Part shown: piece by piece, positions 19,847 to 28,812 of the stretch
How the letters are laid out: every line of letters begins with the position of its first letter
How positions within the stretch are numbered: the first letter of the stretch is position 1
Assembly (NCBI RefSeq): GCF_004770045.1
Contig: NZ_RQFO01000004.1
Span: 372,001 to 436,000 of the forward strand
From: Leptospira montravelensis
GTDB lineage: Bacteria; Spirochaetota; Leptospiria; Leptospirales; Leptospiraceae
Direction: 5' to 3'
Length of the DNA stretch: 64,000 nt
The notes under the pieces: generated by a model
What the model was told of the DNA's origin: nothing
Database searches by the model: none
Seen by the model: only the letters and a program-made list of their open reading frames with translations
Program-made: the position numbers and the translations under genes

Positions 19847-21431
19847 ACAAGTTGACTTACGTACAGTAAGAGTTTTCTCAAAAGATGATTTGCCACCTGG
19901 TTTTATGGTGGATACGGATCGTTTGGGAAAGTGGAAACGGTTTAAACCTTCTATTCTAAGAATTTATATTCTAAAAGAAATTCTTAGCCCATTTCTAGTG
20001 GCACTTTCTTTTTTTACCATGATCTACATGGCTGTTGCTATTCAGAAAATGATTGGTCTTTTTGTAGGGAAGGGCGTCGATTTTTTTCGATTACTTGATT
20101 ATATGGGTTATGTGTTTGGAAACACATTGCCTATGACCATTCCAATGGCCTGTCTTATGTCAGGAATTATGGCTGCCGGTCGTTTATCAGGTGATTCTGA
20201 GATAACCGCAATGCGAGCTTCTGGAGTTTCCTTTCCCTATATATATTCTAACTTTCTTGTTTTTGGCTTTTTAATGACTCTCATTGTCGGGTATTTAAAT
20301 TTCTATTTAGGACCAGAAAACACTCGTAAGATGAAGGATTTTGATAATTGGATTGCGACTTACAACCCACTTCTTGCCATTCAACCAGGACAATTTTCAG
20401 GTGATAAAACTCAGGATTTCTTTTCGGAAAAGGGAAGAACTATGTATTCGGGTGGAATTGATGCCGACGGAAATTTAAGTAATGTACAAATCCGTGAATG
20501 GTCTATTTCTGCAGATGGAAACGACTTTATCATGGTAAATAACTTGGCTGTCCCTATGGGCGGATCACGTATGTTGCAGATTATTAATGCCAAAGAAGGT
20601 ATGTTAGTTGAGAAAAAAAACTTAGCTGGTGAGTTTGAAAAGTCGGTGAGGCTTAGAAAAGGTTATGTAATCGAATGGGATCCTGAAACTAACGCAATTG
20701 GTATTACCAATTTTATGGATGGGGAGATGGATTATAATACTCCAGCCAAAAAAGATACAAAAACTATGAGTATCAATGTTAAACCAGATACGTTTTCCTT
20801 ACCAATGTTATTTGAAATTCGCAATGCGATTGAATCAGAGGGACTCGAAAATATTCCTGGATTAGAAATCTTAAAAGAATACGGACTTTCCATTAAAGGT
20901 GTGGGAGGTTTAAAGCAAATGGTCGAACAATTTAAATATGATCTTCTTATGGGAGCTAGTAGTGGAAACCAAGAAGATATGGCTCAGAAATTTGCGTTAT
21001 TTACACAATTATCCGAATTACTAAATGAATCGAAAAAAACTCTGACCGGGTTCAATGTAGAAATTCACAAACGATTTGCCACTCCGATTTCCTGTCAGAT
21101 TTTTTTCTTTTTATCTTTTCCCTTAGGCTTAGTTGTCAAAAGGTCGGGAAAAGGAATGAGTTTTACTTTAGCGGTCATTTTTCTTTTAATTTATTATACA
21201 TTCTTTATATTTGGATCAGGTATTTCTTATAAGGAAAATGTTCCTGATTGGGTGGGTCCCTGGTCTGCCAATATCGTCATAGCAACACTTTCCATCTATA
21301 TCATGATTTCTCGTACAGATGCAAAATTACCAGAATCCATCCGAAGCCGGCTTGGTTTTTACTTTCGGTTCCGGGATCAGTTGGATAGCCGTATAGAACT
21401 GATAAAAAATCGGTTCAGAAAAGCCAAATGA
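19839..21431 (+). CDS. LptF/LptG family permease (YjgP/YjgQ), enlarged
   Basis: Membrane part of the lipopolysaccharide export ABC system. It starts at TTG within the end of miaB. About 40 cytoplasmic residues precede [21 protein letters not shown], the typical first helix; three further N-terminal helices, a large periplasmic domain (about 155-400) and C-terminal helices ([22 protein letters not shown] onward) follow. At 530 residues it is much longer than the usual 360, mostly through an enlarged periplasmic part containing helical segments. The LptB ATPase and second permease are not in the window. LptF versus LptG cannot be decided. Confidence 0.88.
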   Translation: MAKQVDLRTVRVFSKDDLPPGFMVDTDRLGKWKRFKPSILRIYILKEILSPFLVALSFFTMIYMAVAIQKMIGLFVGKGVDFFRLLDYMGYVFGNTLPMTIPMACLMSGIMAAGRLSGDSEITAMRASGVSFPYIYSNFLVFGFLMTLIVGYLNFYLGPENTRKMKDFDNWIATYNPLLAIQPGQFSGDKTQDFFSEKGRTMYSGGIDADGNLSNVQIREWSISADGNDFIMVNNLAVPMGGSRMLQIINAKEGMLVEKKNLAGEFEKSVRLRKGYVIEWDPETNAIGITNFMDGEMDYNTPAKKDTKTMSINVKPDTFSLPMLFEIRNAIESEGLENIPGLEILKEYGLSIKGVGGLKQMVEQFKYDLLMGASSGNQEDMAQKFALFTQLSELLNESKKTLTGFNVEIHKRFATPISCQIFFFLSFPLGLVVKRSGKGMSFTLAVIFLLIYYTFFIFGSGISYKENVPDWVGPWSANIVIATLSIYIMISRTDAKLPESIRSRLGFYFRFRDQLDSRIELIKNRFRKAK

Positions 21432-21502
21432 GGTAAAATTTGCTAGAAAATTCCACTTACTACAGTCCTATAGAATCAGTAGTTTAGTGCAGGAGATCTG
21501 GT

Positions 21503-22333
21503 TTGAAAACTTCTTATATTTGGAATATTTCTAATGGGCGACCTTTTCCGGTAGAGCTTTGGAAACATTCAAAGATCAAAGTTCAAGTCAACCAAATGCA
21601 GTTGAAAGAATTGGATCGAATTTCGATCACACCTAACGATATTCATATCTTATTCCTTCAAGTGTCGTTGACAGAGTGGAAACAAATTCAACCCACGATC
21701 GTTTCTACTTTTGAAACAAATCCTTTTGTCTCGTTGATTTTAGTTTCGTCGGAAGACGGGGTGAATCAAATCCAGGAAGTAGTTCAGAATCAATCCAAGT
21801 ATTTAGTTTTAGAAAATCCTCTTCATGTCAGAGAACTACGAATGATTTTGGATCGCACCATCCAATCAGAATCTTATAAAGCTGCGGCTTTAGATATAGG
21901 AAATTCCTGCTTAGAAAACGTTGGATTTTTTGAAGGTGTGTTTTCTTTAGCTCATCAGGAATACGAAGAGTCCAAAAAGGAAAACGAAGCTTTACGTTCG
22001 ATTCTGAAATACGAAGAACTTGTGAAACGTTCACAAGCCGGTATCAGTACTGCATTAGAAAAAGTAAATGATATGAAAAACCAGGAGTTAATTGAACTTC
22101 ATGAACGTGTTAAGGCGAGCCAGAAGTTGGACGAACTTCGCGAAAAAGAGCTAAAACAAGCTTTGGAATTACAAAAAGCAACTGAACAAGTGTTAAATTA
22201 TTCTCGCATAGAAGAAATGAATTTAGATAAAATTTTACGTGCCCAAGATAGACTTTTTGAATATACAGAACAAGAAATTAAAGAACTGGTGGAAGAAAAC
22301 CGGTCTTTAAAAAAGAAACTCGGTCTGATTTAG
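21503..22333 (+). CDS. Pseudo-receiver-like protein with long coiled coil
   Basis: Starts at TTG with AGGAG (21491-21495) 7 bases upstream. Residues about 1-120 have the strand/helix rhythm of a response-regulator receiver, but the phospho-acceptor Asp strand reads IHILFLQVSLTEWK and the conserved Lys region reads YLVLENPLHVREL, so phosphorylation is not expected. Residues about 145-276 are a charged coiled coil. No output domain is present. It could act as a scaffold or as an oligomerising signalling protein; this is inference. Its last 4 bases overlap the convergent gene. Confidence 0.6.
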   Translation: MKTSYIWNISNGRPFPVELWKHSKIKVQVNQMQLKELDRISITPNDIHILFLQVSLTEWKQIQPTIVSTFETNPFVSLILVSSEDGVNQIQEVVQNQSKYLVLENPLHVRELRMILDRTIQSESYKAAALDIGNSCLENVGFFEGVFSLAHQEYEESKKENEALRSILKYEELVKRSQAGISTALEKVNDMKNQELIELHERVKASQKLDELREKELKQALELQKATEQVLNYSRIEEMNLDKILRAQDRLFEYTEQEIKELVEENRSLKKKLGLI

Positions 22334-23136
22334 AAATCCTTCCCTACCTTTTCCTCTATGCTCGCGTATTCTTTGGAATCGCGACCATAGTGAATTTCTG
22401 CAAATCGCAAAAGATGTTTTTTCTTTAACTCTTTAAACTCATAATATAGCTCTTGGTTCTTAGATTTAAAGGCAGTTTGTTCCATTTTTTCATAAGACAA
22501 AGCAAGTAGTCTATGGGGTTCTGCCTCTGCTTCATTTTTAGATGATAAACTAATATAGCGATGAGTAAAATCAATGACCTGAAGGTAATTTTTAAATTCT
22601 TCTTGGTGTTTGATATATTCTCTATAAATTCCAGATTTTAAATCGAGGTAGGGTTCACTTTCCTTTACTTTCGGATTTTCGATTTTGTCCAAAAGATTCA
22701 TCCCTTTGATTAATCGAGCGACTGTTTGGGTTCTTAAGTCAAAGAGTAACTTCTGAAATTCCTTATCTTTGTTCTCTTTTCTGATCTGTTTTTGCCATTC
22801 GTATCTATCTTCGTAATATATTTCTTTTTTAGAATCTTCTTTACGTTTTTCGATATTTTTTCGACCTGAATCAAAATAGTCTATAGCGGTTGCATATTCC
22901 TTGTTTGCTTCTTGCCAGCGTTTTTCAGAATTTTTTTCGTCTACCAAGTTTAGCACATTGATTGACTCCAATCGTTCTGAACTTTCCCCCCAGGGAGAAC
23001 CAGATTCTGGGGTTGTAGGGAGGATGGATTCTACACGATTTTCCTTTGTTGATCCCTGATTGGTATCTTTGGCACTAAGGGTTAAATTTCCTAACAAAAG
23101 CAAAGAAATCCATAAAAATAGGATGGGAAATTTCAT
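22330..23136 (-). CDS. Exported all-helical protein, function unknown
   Basis: A protein of 268 residues with a clear signal peptide (about 1-22, cut near LSA) and no lipobox, so probably periplasmic. After a low-complexity Ser/Glu/Pro stretch (25-55) the rest is predicted to be charged helices rich in Lys, Glu and aromatic residues (YYEDRYEWQKQIRKENKDKE, IYREYIKHQEEF). The overall build recalls the helical flagellar coiling proteins FcpA/FcpB of Leptospira, but I cannot confirm that by eye. It diverges from mgsA across a short gap. Confidence 0.6.
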   Translation of the reverse strand: MKFPILFLWISLLLLGNLTLSAKDTNQGSTKENRVESILPTTPESGSPWGESSERLESINVLNLVDEKNSEKRWQEANKEYATAIDYFDSGRKNIEKRKEDSKKEIYYEDRYEWQKQIRKENKDKEFQKLLFDLRTQTVARLIKGMNLLDKIENPKVKESEPYLDLKSGIYREYIKHQEEFKNYLQVIDFTHRYISLSSKNEAEAEPHRLLALSYEKMEQTAFKSKNQELYYEFKELKKKHLLRFAEIHYGRDSKEYASIEEKVGKDF

Positions 23137-23208
23137 TTACAGGGAAACTTTCCTTGAATCCTAGATATTGGCAAGAACTATCATTCTATGGTACTAATTC
23201 AAAGAAAA

Positions 23209-23643
23209 ATGGAGATCACAAAAAAGATCGTCCTCATTGCACATGACAATCGAAAGGAAGATTTATTGGACTGGGTTAAATACAATAAAGGAACCCTTAG
23301 TAAACACCATTTATCAGCCACGGGTACTACTGGAAAATTAATTCACGAACAGATCGGACTGCCTGTGTTTCGTTTCATTTCTGGACCTCTTGGCGGTGAC
23401 CAACAAATAGGCTCCAAAATCGTGGAAGATGGAATTGATTTTATGGTATTTTTCTGGGATCCTCTTTCTGCCCAACCGCACGATCCAGATGTAAAAGCAT
23501 TATTACGTATTGCAGTATTATATAATATTCCAATGGCATGTAATCGCTCTAGTGCTGACTTTTTAATTTCTTCTCCGCTTATGGAAAGAGAATATAGCCG
23601 TCAGTTGATTGATTATGGATCAAGAATACCGGCAAAAAATTAG
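23209..23643 (+). CDS. mgsA: Methylglyoxal synthase
   Basis: Converts dihydroxyacetone phosphate to methylglyoxal and phosphate, a bypass of lower glycolysis that relieves phosphosugar stress. Conserved blocks: KIVLIAHDNRKEDLLDWV, LSATGTTGKLIHEQ (phosphate binding), SGPLGGDQQIGSKI with the catalytic Asp, FFWDPLSAQPHDPDVKALLR and NIPMACNRSSADFLI. The preferred start at 23209 gives 144 residues, close to the E. coli enzyme; an upstream in-frame ATG at 23188 adds seven. Its 3' end overlaps the convergent SRPBCC gene by 24 bases. Confidence 0.95.
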   Translation: MEITKKIVLIAHDNRKEDLLDWVKYNKGTLSKHHLSATGTTGKLIHEQIGLPVFRFISGPLGGDQQIGSKIVEDGIDFMVFFWDPLSAQPHDPDVKALLRIAVLYNIPMACNRSSADFLISSPLMEREYSRQLIDYGSRIPAKN

Positions 23644-24090
23644 TTTTGGTTTTACACCGAAATGTTTTCCCGTGAGAGCATGTCGTTTATGAAACATTAA
23701 AAATAAAATCGGAAAAAGTAAAAAACGAGAAATGGGCCAAAGATAATAGTTAATTTTTATTTCCTCAGATAGAATACTATGACCGTTTGATCCATCTAAA
23801 AACCGGTGAGTGTGTTCAAACTTTAAAAATGGACCTTCCTCTTGGTTATCTACGAAAAATTCATTTTTTTTATAAGAAATGTGCTTTGCTATCCAGATTT
23901 TTTTCCAAAAGGGAAGGATGTTTATCTCCAAAATCACTTCTTCGCCAACTTGGAGTGATTTTGGGGACTTTAAAACTTTGATACCTTTTGTTCCGCCAAC
24001 TAAAGTTTCAAAACCGATTGGATTTTCGTGAAACTGAAACAAATCTTCCTTTTTGATAGGAAAACTAGACCTAAAAATGAATGTATTCAT
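23620..24090 (-). CDS. SRPBCC-like ligand-binding protein
   Basis: About 156 residues from the ATG at 24090; a longer in-frame start at 24132 would run into the divergent gene. MNTFIFRSSFPIKKEDLFQF resembles the first strand and helix of START/SRPBCC-fold proteins. The central strands include WIAKHISYKKNEFFVDNQEEG, FEHTHRFLDG and ILSEEIKINYYL, followed by a hydrophobic helix and a FHKRH motif, as in SRPBCC proteins sometimes fused to SDR epimerases. Such folds bind hydrophobic ligands; the ligand is unknown. Confidence 0.6.
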   Translation of the reverse strand: MNTFIFRSSFPIKKEDLFQFHENPIGFETLVGGTKGIKVLKSPKSLQVGEEVILEINILPFWKKIWIAKHISYKKNEFFVDNQEEGPFLKFEHTHRFLDGSNGHSILSEEIKINYYLWPISRFLLFPILFLMFHKRHALTGKHFGVKPKLIFCRYS

Positions 24091-24110
24091 ACTTATTAGA
24101 AGGTAATCAA

Positions 24111-24677
24111 TTGAAAATGATGTGGTTTCCATTTAAAAAAAGAAAACAAGATTTAACAATCTCGATCGAAGCAAAAAATAGAATCGAAGAAGAATCGGGA
24201 AAAAAAGGCAAAGCCCAGGTTCTACTCCTTGAATTAAAACGTAATGAAAGCGGAGTCGGTTCAGTGCTTGTTGGATTTACTGATAAAATCATTTCCGATT
24301 CTGGTTTCATACGTTTTGAGGATGAAAGAGTAATGAAACTTCTCTCTTTGGGAGAACTTAAATTTGAATTTGGGAGATTCTATTTTTATCCAAACGTGGA
24401 TTTGCATTGGGAAAGGACACCACGTAAAGAAATTCATAAGCTAATTTCAAACTATGAGTTTACCAAAGACTCCATTTACTTAGAAGAAAAAGACTTTTTC
24501 CGGTTAAGACCAATTTTATCAAACTGTTTTCAAAGAGAAGGAGTGAGCTCAGCGTATTTCCATAAGAATGTTTGCCAACTGGAAATTCAAAATCTGACAG
24601 AAACTAAAGAAGAACGAATTTCTGAAGAAATCCTTACTTACTTTTCTTCTCTGTTTGAGAGTCCGTGGAAAGAATAA
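24111..24677 (+). CDS. HesB/IscA-fold-like protein without cysteines of the scaffold
   Basis: The start is placed at TTG 24111 because AGAAGG sits 7 bases upstream; the in-frame ATG at 24081 overlaps the divergent gene. LTISIEAKNRIEEESGKKGK, LLLELKRNESGVGSVLVGF and GFIRFEDERVMKLL with LKFEFGRFYFYPN follow the order of HesB/IscA scaffolds, yet the cluster-binding cysteines are absent (the only two Cys are far downstream). The C-terminal 80 residues are unlike IscA. It could be a derived relative that lost Fe-S binding. The fold call is tentative. The 3' end overlaps the convergent TPR gene by 44 bases, the largest such overlap here. Confidence 0.5.
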   Translation: MKMMWFPFKKRKQDLTISIEAKNRIEEESGKKGKAQVLLLELKRNESGVGSVLVGFTDKIISDSGFIRFEDERVMKLLSLGELKFEFGRFYFYPNVDLHWERTPRKEIHKLISNYEFTKDSIYLEEKDFFRLRPILSNCFQREGVSSAYFHKNVCQLEIQNLTETKEERISEEILTYFSSLFESPWKE

Positions 24678-26670
24678 CATCGTCTCCGGTTGCCAGTTCT
24701 TTTTCCCATCCCCTGACAACTGGTTTTACGGAGGAAATTGATTTTCCTAATTCAATAATCTCACCGGAGAATAATGGTTTTCCTTTTCTATGAAATTCTA
24801 ATTTGGAATTCTTTTGTAATCCATCGTCTTTTCCGAGTGAAATGATTACTTCATCCTTTTTCACTTTTAAGATTTTACCTTCCTTGGGAAGCAGGTCTCT
24901 AATTCTTTCTGCTAATCGATGAATGATAGTAGGCAGACTATCTCGTCCCCTCTGGTTTGTAGACCAGGTGGCAATGTCTCTCAGACTGTTTCTATCATAC
25001 ACAGAAACATCCAAACGAATATCACCATCTTTGATTTGATATCTTCCATGAACTACATAACGAATTTTTGTTGCGTTTTTTCTTTTTGTATCAAGCAGAT
25101 GAAGGTTATCAATGGTAAAGGGTATAGTTTGTGAAAAAGGGTGGTAACTCGTTTCTTTTAGTAAATTACGAATCAATTTAAACTCATCTCCCTCAACAAC
25201 ACGAACGGCTTGCATCTGTTTCAAATTATATCTAAATGCGTCTGCTAAAAGTCTTCCTGCTTGTAAATGATAAGGAAATGGTAAACTTGATTCAAGATCA
25301 AAAACATAAACTTCGGGACTAAATCTCTGCACATTTTCCTGAATCATATTGGGATCAATTTGAATGTATCCTTCGCGAAACTCTATTGATTCTTTTAAAT
25401 TTTTAATCGAAAACTCTAGTTTGTTTTGGAGTTTAAAGGAATTTGGATCTTCTTCTCTTAGACGAAGCAACAAATTAGTATATTTTGCAGTTTCCCCTGT
25501 TTGGTTGTAAAATTCCAAAATTTCTTTTCGAATGGTTGGCGTTTGCGGGCTAAGGTCTCTAGCACGTTTTAAGTGGAATAAGGAACTTTTATGATACAAA
25601 GAATGTTTTTCAGAATAAAATCGATCTCTTCTATAATCACCCAATTCCCTACGTAATTTTGATTCTTCCTTTTCCTTCGCAATCGAATATTCTTCCGCTT
25701 CAAAACGAAGAATCTCATCTAAATCGTCCAACTGTAAAGCTCTACGATAATGGTAAGTAGCAAATTTTGTTTCGTCTAATTCCCAGGCAAGGTTTGCCTC
25801 CAAACTATGATAAAGTTGATTCTCGGGAAATTCTCTAGCTAATTCATAAATGGTACGAAACGCACGCTTTTTTATCTCTTTATCACTAGCTATGTTTGCA
25901 AGAATGATATCATGATAAACCGAAAAGAATCTCGCCTGCTCTCCTTTTGCATCTAGGTTTATCGAATTTTGAATAGCTTCTTCTGCCAATGGTAATACCG
26001 ATTTCAGTTGAATGGGATAAAAATAGTTTTGGTATAACAAAACTTTTGCTTTGAATGCAAATCCTTCTGGATCATTCGGTTCTTTTTTAGTATAAGAATC
26101 AATTGCGTTATATGAATCAGTGTAGTTTTGTTTAGTAAAATATAATTCAGCCAACATTAACAATAAGTCAGAAGGATCATCTAATCGTTTTGCTAATGAT
26201 TTTATTTTGAAAATGGCAGAATCAATTTTTCCTTGTTTTTGTAGTGATTTAGCCTCGGTGATTCGTAAACCAGTATGGTTGGGAAATTCTGCTAGCAGAG
26301 GATCTATCAGCTTTGTTATCGAATTAAAATCAGAATCTGATAAATAAATTTCAGATAAACCTACGATAGCAGGAATAAACTTGGGTTCACGATCGAGAAT
26401 TTCCATAAAAAATTTTTTACTTTCTCGAAGAGCACCCAAACGAAAACTACAGTCCGCAACTCCCAATTTTGCTTCGACGGAGTTTCTGTTTTTTTGAAGA
26501 GCAGACTGGAAGAATTGAATTGCCTTTCTACAGTTGTTTTCTGACTGGTATCGTTTGCCTTCTGCAATATCTTCTAAGGCACTTGTCTCAGCGCTCAAAA
26601 CATTTACAGTTAATAATAGTAAAACTATAGTTAGGAGCAAAAAAATGGATTTAACGAGGTTCTGGAACAA
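24634..26670 (-). CDS. Exported TPR protein with FlgT/TolB-N-like C-terminal part
   Basis: About 678 residues from TTG 26670, chosen because AGGAGG lies 5 bases upstream and the upstream ATG at 26685 overlaps that site. A signal anchor (about 3-26) precedes at least ten TPR-like helix pairs (30-420). The C-terminal region has a DUF-like alpha/beta part (VVHGRYQIKDGDIRLDVSVYD, LAERIRDLLPKE), as in TolB N-domain or LPP20/FlgT proteins, then a small beta domain starting ILKVKKDEVIISLGKDDGL. It begins inside the end of the NHL gene, so the two are translationally coupled. Probably an envelope assembly or scaffold protein. Confidence 0.7.
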   Translation of the reverse strand: MFQNLVKSIFLLLTIVLLLLTVNVLSAETSALEDIAEGKRYQSENNCRKAIQFFQSALQKNRNSVEAKLGVADCSFRLGALRESKKFFMEILDREPKFIPAIVGLSEIYLSDSDFNSITKLIDPLLAEFPNHTGLRITEAKSLQKQGKIDSAIFKIKSLAKRLDDPSDLLLMLAELYFTKQNYTDSYNAIDSYTKKEPNDPEGFAFKAKVLLYQNYFYPIQLKSVLPLAEEAIQNSINLDAKGEQARFFSVYHDIILANIASDKEIKKRAFRTIYELAREFPENQLYHSLEANLAWELDETKFATYHYRRALQLDDLDEILRFEAEEYSIAKEKEESKLRRELGDYRRDRFYSEKHSLYHKSSLFHLKRARDLSPQTPTIRKEILEFYNQTGETAKYTNLLLRLREEDPNSFKLQNKLEFSIKNLKESIEFREGYIQIDPNMIQENVQRFSPEVYVFDLESSLPFPYHLQAGRLLADAFRYNLKQMQAVRVVEGDEFKLIRNLLKETSYHPFSQTIPFTIDNLHLLDTKRKNATKIRYVVHGRYQIKDGDIRLDVSVYDRNSLRDIATWSTNQRGRDSLPTIIHRLAERIRDLLPKEGKILKVKKDEVIISLGKDDGLQKNSKLEFHRKGKPLFSGEIIELGKSISSVKPVVRGWEKELATGDDVILSTDSQTEKKSK

Positions 26671-28684
26671 AATAACCTCCTTCATCCCTGCCTTTCACTC
26701 CTCTGTGTTCCACACCAATTGCTAATTTGATGTATCGATTGATAAGCTCAGGATTTGTGTCTGTTTTATAGGACAGGATATATCGATAGTCAATATGAGA
26801 CTTTAATTTTTTATAAAGTTCCCTTTCTTCACCTTCTCCGTCAAGAACAATATAACGACCGTTTGTTGGATCAGTCATATCGGACCAGGATTCTTCTAAA
26901 TTTAGATTGGGATTCACAGATAAAACGTAAATTGGAATAGAATGTGCCTTTGAAAATGCCACTATTCTTGATTTTTGATATTGTAAGAAACTATCTTCTC
27001 TACTTTCACCTGAAACTAAATATACTAGGGCTTTAGGTCCTGTTTCAAGGGAAAGTTTTTGTAAGGCGGCGATACTTGCTTTCCCGAAGTTATATTTTTC
27101 TTCAGGAACACTGTCTCTTATTTTTGCTAAAATATCACGTAGGGAAACGGTTTCTGGTAAAATTAAATTACTATCCTTTCCTGCACGATACAGAGAAATT
27201 TTGTCAGTATCATGTAAGGAACGAAAAAATGGAAAAAGTCCATCTTCAAGAGCAAGTTTCCCTTTTTTTAATCCTTCACTATTTTCATAAACTAAAGCAA
27301 CACTAAGTTTGTCGTTTATTTTGCTTTTTTTTGCTAAAGAGAAGAGGGGAGTCATATTGTCATTTTCGAATATTCTGAAACTCAAACGATCAATTCCGAT
27401 GATTTCTTTACCCGCACGGTTACGAACACGAGTGTAAATATGAATATCGGGGAATCCTGATGTATCAATGGATTCTATTTTTAAATCTAAGTTTGAAAGT
27501 AAGTGGTTTTTCTGTGAAAAAATATCAATACGGTGTTTTCCAAAATCTACAAAATAGAGACTACCCGTGGAATCCATATTCGTAGCAAATGGTCTAAATA
27601 AAACTCGGTATACTCCCTTTTTATCTCTGAATTTATTTAGTTGCCTCCATTCTCCATTTAGCAGAGAGTAGGTCCATATTCCTGTTAATTCATCTGTTAG
27701 AAAAATTTGATTATCTAAAATGCGTATACTTCTTGGCTTTTTCCACTCAGGTTTTTCAATGATATTTAAAGTATTTCCATCACCATCGAAAGTAATCACA
27801 CGCAGATTTTCCTTATCCACTACATAAATTTTTCCATCAAAAATGGTGATTCCAGATGGGTTAGCTAATTTAGAATTTCCTGAACCTTGAAATTCTAGAA
27901 TGAATTTTCCAAGAGAATTGAATTTTTGAATTCTTGCATTTCCTGAATCTGCTACAAATATATTTCCACTGGCATCGATAAAAAGGGATGAAGGCCCTCG
28001 AAATTGGCCTTGTCCTTTTCCAGTCCCCCCAAAGGAAGATAAAAAACTTCCAGAAAGATCAAATAGTAGAACTTCATCGCGTGCAAAATCGGCTACATAT
28101 ATTTTTTGGTTATGGTATGCTATTGAGACTGGACGATCTAATTTTCTTGTTAATCCACCACGCCAGTTAGAAATAGGGTTACCTGCAGCATTGAATTTTA
28201 TTATATTAGAAGTATCAAATCCTGCTACATAGAAATTTCCATCTTCATCAAAAGTAATATCTACTGGATTACGAAATCGATATCCACGTATGGAATCTCC
28301 CTCAATCGTTTTAAAATATATTTTTTCTTTATCTGTGACTCCCCCAGCAATTGCCAATCGGAGTGCTTCAATTTTATTTACAATCAAAAGATCATTTTTT
28401 GCTTTGGTCGCAAGAATTTCTAATTCATCTAATGCTTCTTCCCATTCACCTAACAAATAATAATTGTTGGCAAGTTCTAACCTGGCTAGATGAAAATCCT
28501 TTTTTAAATTAACTGCCTTTTGGAATCGTTCTTTTGCAGCTGAGTATTCTCTCGCATTTTTGTAGGTAAGACCGCGTTTAAATTCTTCCTTGGCATTTTC
28601 TTCCCCTAGTGAAAAATTAGGGAAGTCCAGAGGGAAAATTTGTGTACTTACCAATAGAAAGAAAAATGATAATAACTTTCTCAA
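26651..28684 (-). CDS. Exported TPR-NHL-VWA-like protein
   Basis: The start at TTG 28684 is preferred: GAGGGA is 6 bases upstream and the product opens with a signal peptide (RKLLSFFFLLVSTQIFPLD). Two TPR-like repeats (about 25-105) precede six or so NHL beta-propeller blades (about 130-400), with repeats such as GNFYVAGFDTSNIIKFN, NIFVADSGNARIQKFN and SLYFVDFGKHRIDIF. A VWA-like domain (about 440-650) follows, but the MIDAS loop reads VALVYENSEGL instead of DxSxS, so metal binding is doubtful. It shares an operon with the next TPR protein. I infer protein-protein scaffolding outside the inner membrane. Confidence 0.75.
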   Translation of the reverse strand: MRKLLSFFFLLVSTQIFPLDFPNFSLGEENAKEEFKRGLTYKNAREYSAAKERFQKAVNLKKDFHLARLELANNYYLLGEWEEALDELEILATKAKNDLLIVNKIEALRLAIAGGVTDKEKIYFKTIEGDSIRGYRFRNPVDITFDEDGNFYVAGFDTSNIIKFNAAGNPISNWRGGLTRKLDRPVSIAYHNQKIYVADFARDEVLLFDLSGSFLSSFGGTGKGQGQFRGPSSLFIDASGNIFVADSGNARIQKFNSLGKFILEFQGSGNSKLANPSGITIFDGKIYVVDKENLRVITFDGDGNTLNIIEKPEWKKPRSIRILDNQIFLTDELTGIWTYSLLNGEWRQLNKFRDKKGVYRVLFRPFATNMDSTGSLYFVDFGKHRIDIFSQKNHLLSNLDLKIESIDTSGFPDIHIYTRVRNRAGKEIIGIDRLSFRIFENDNMTPLFSLAKKSKINDKLSVALVYENSEGLKKGKLALEDGLFPFFRSLHDTDKISLYRAGKDSNLILPETVSLRDILAKIRDSVPEEKYNFGKASIAALQKLSLETGPKALVYLVSGESREDSFLQYQKSRIVAFSKAHSIPIYVLSVNPNLNLEESWSDMTDPTNGRYIVLDGEGEERELYKKLKSHIDYRYILSYKTDTNPELINRYIKLAIGVEHRGVKGRDEGGYFVPEPR

Positions 28685-28812
28685 AGACAGTCCCTCTAAC
28701 CCCAATCTAATGGGACATAATCTATTAGTCAACCCCTTCCTAAGGAATCGGAAAGGAGATTCCTCTTTATTCTCGACAGAATCTCAAATTTAGACAGAAT
28801 GGAACTCAAGTT

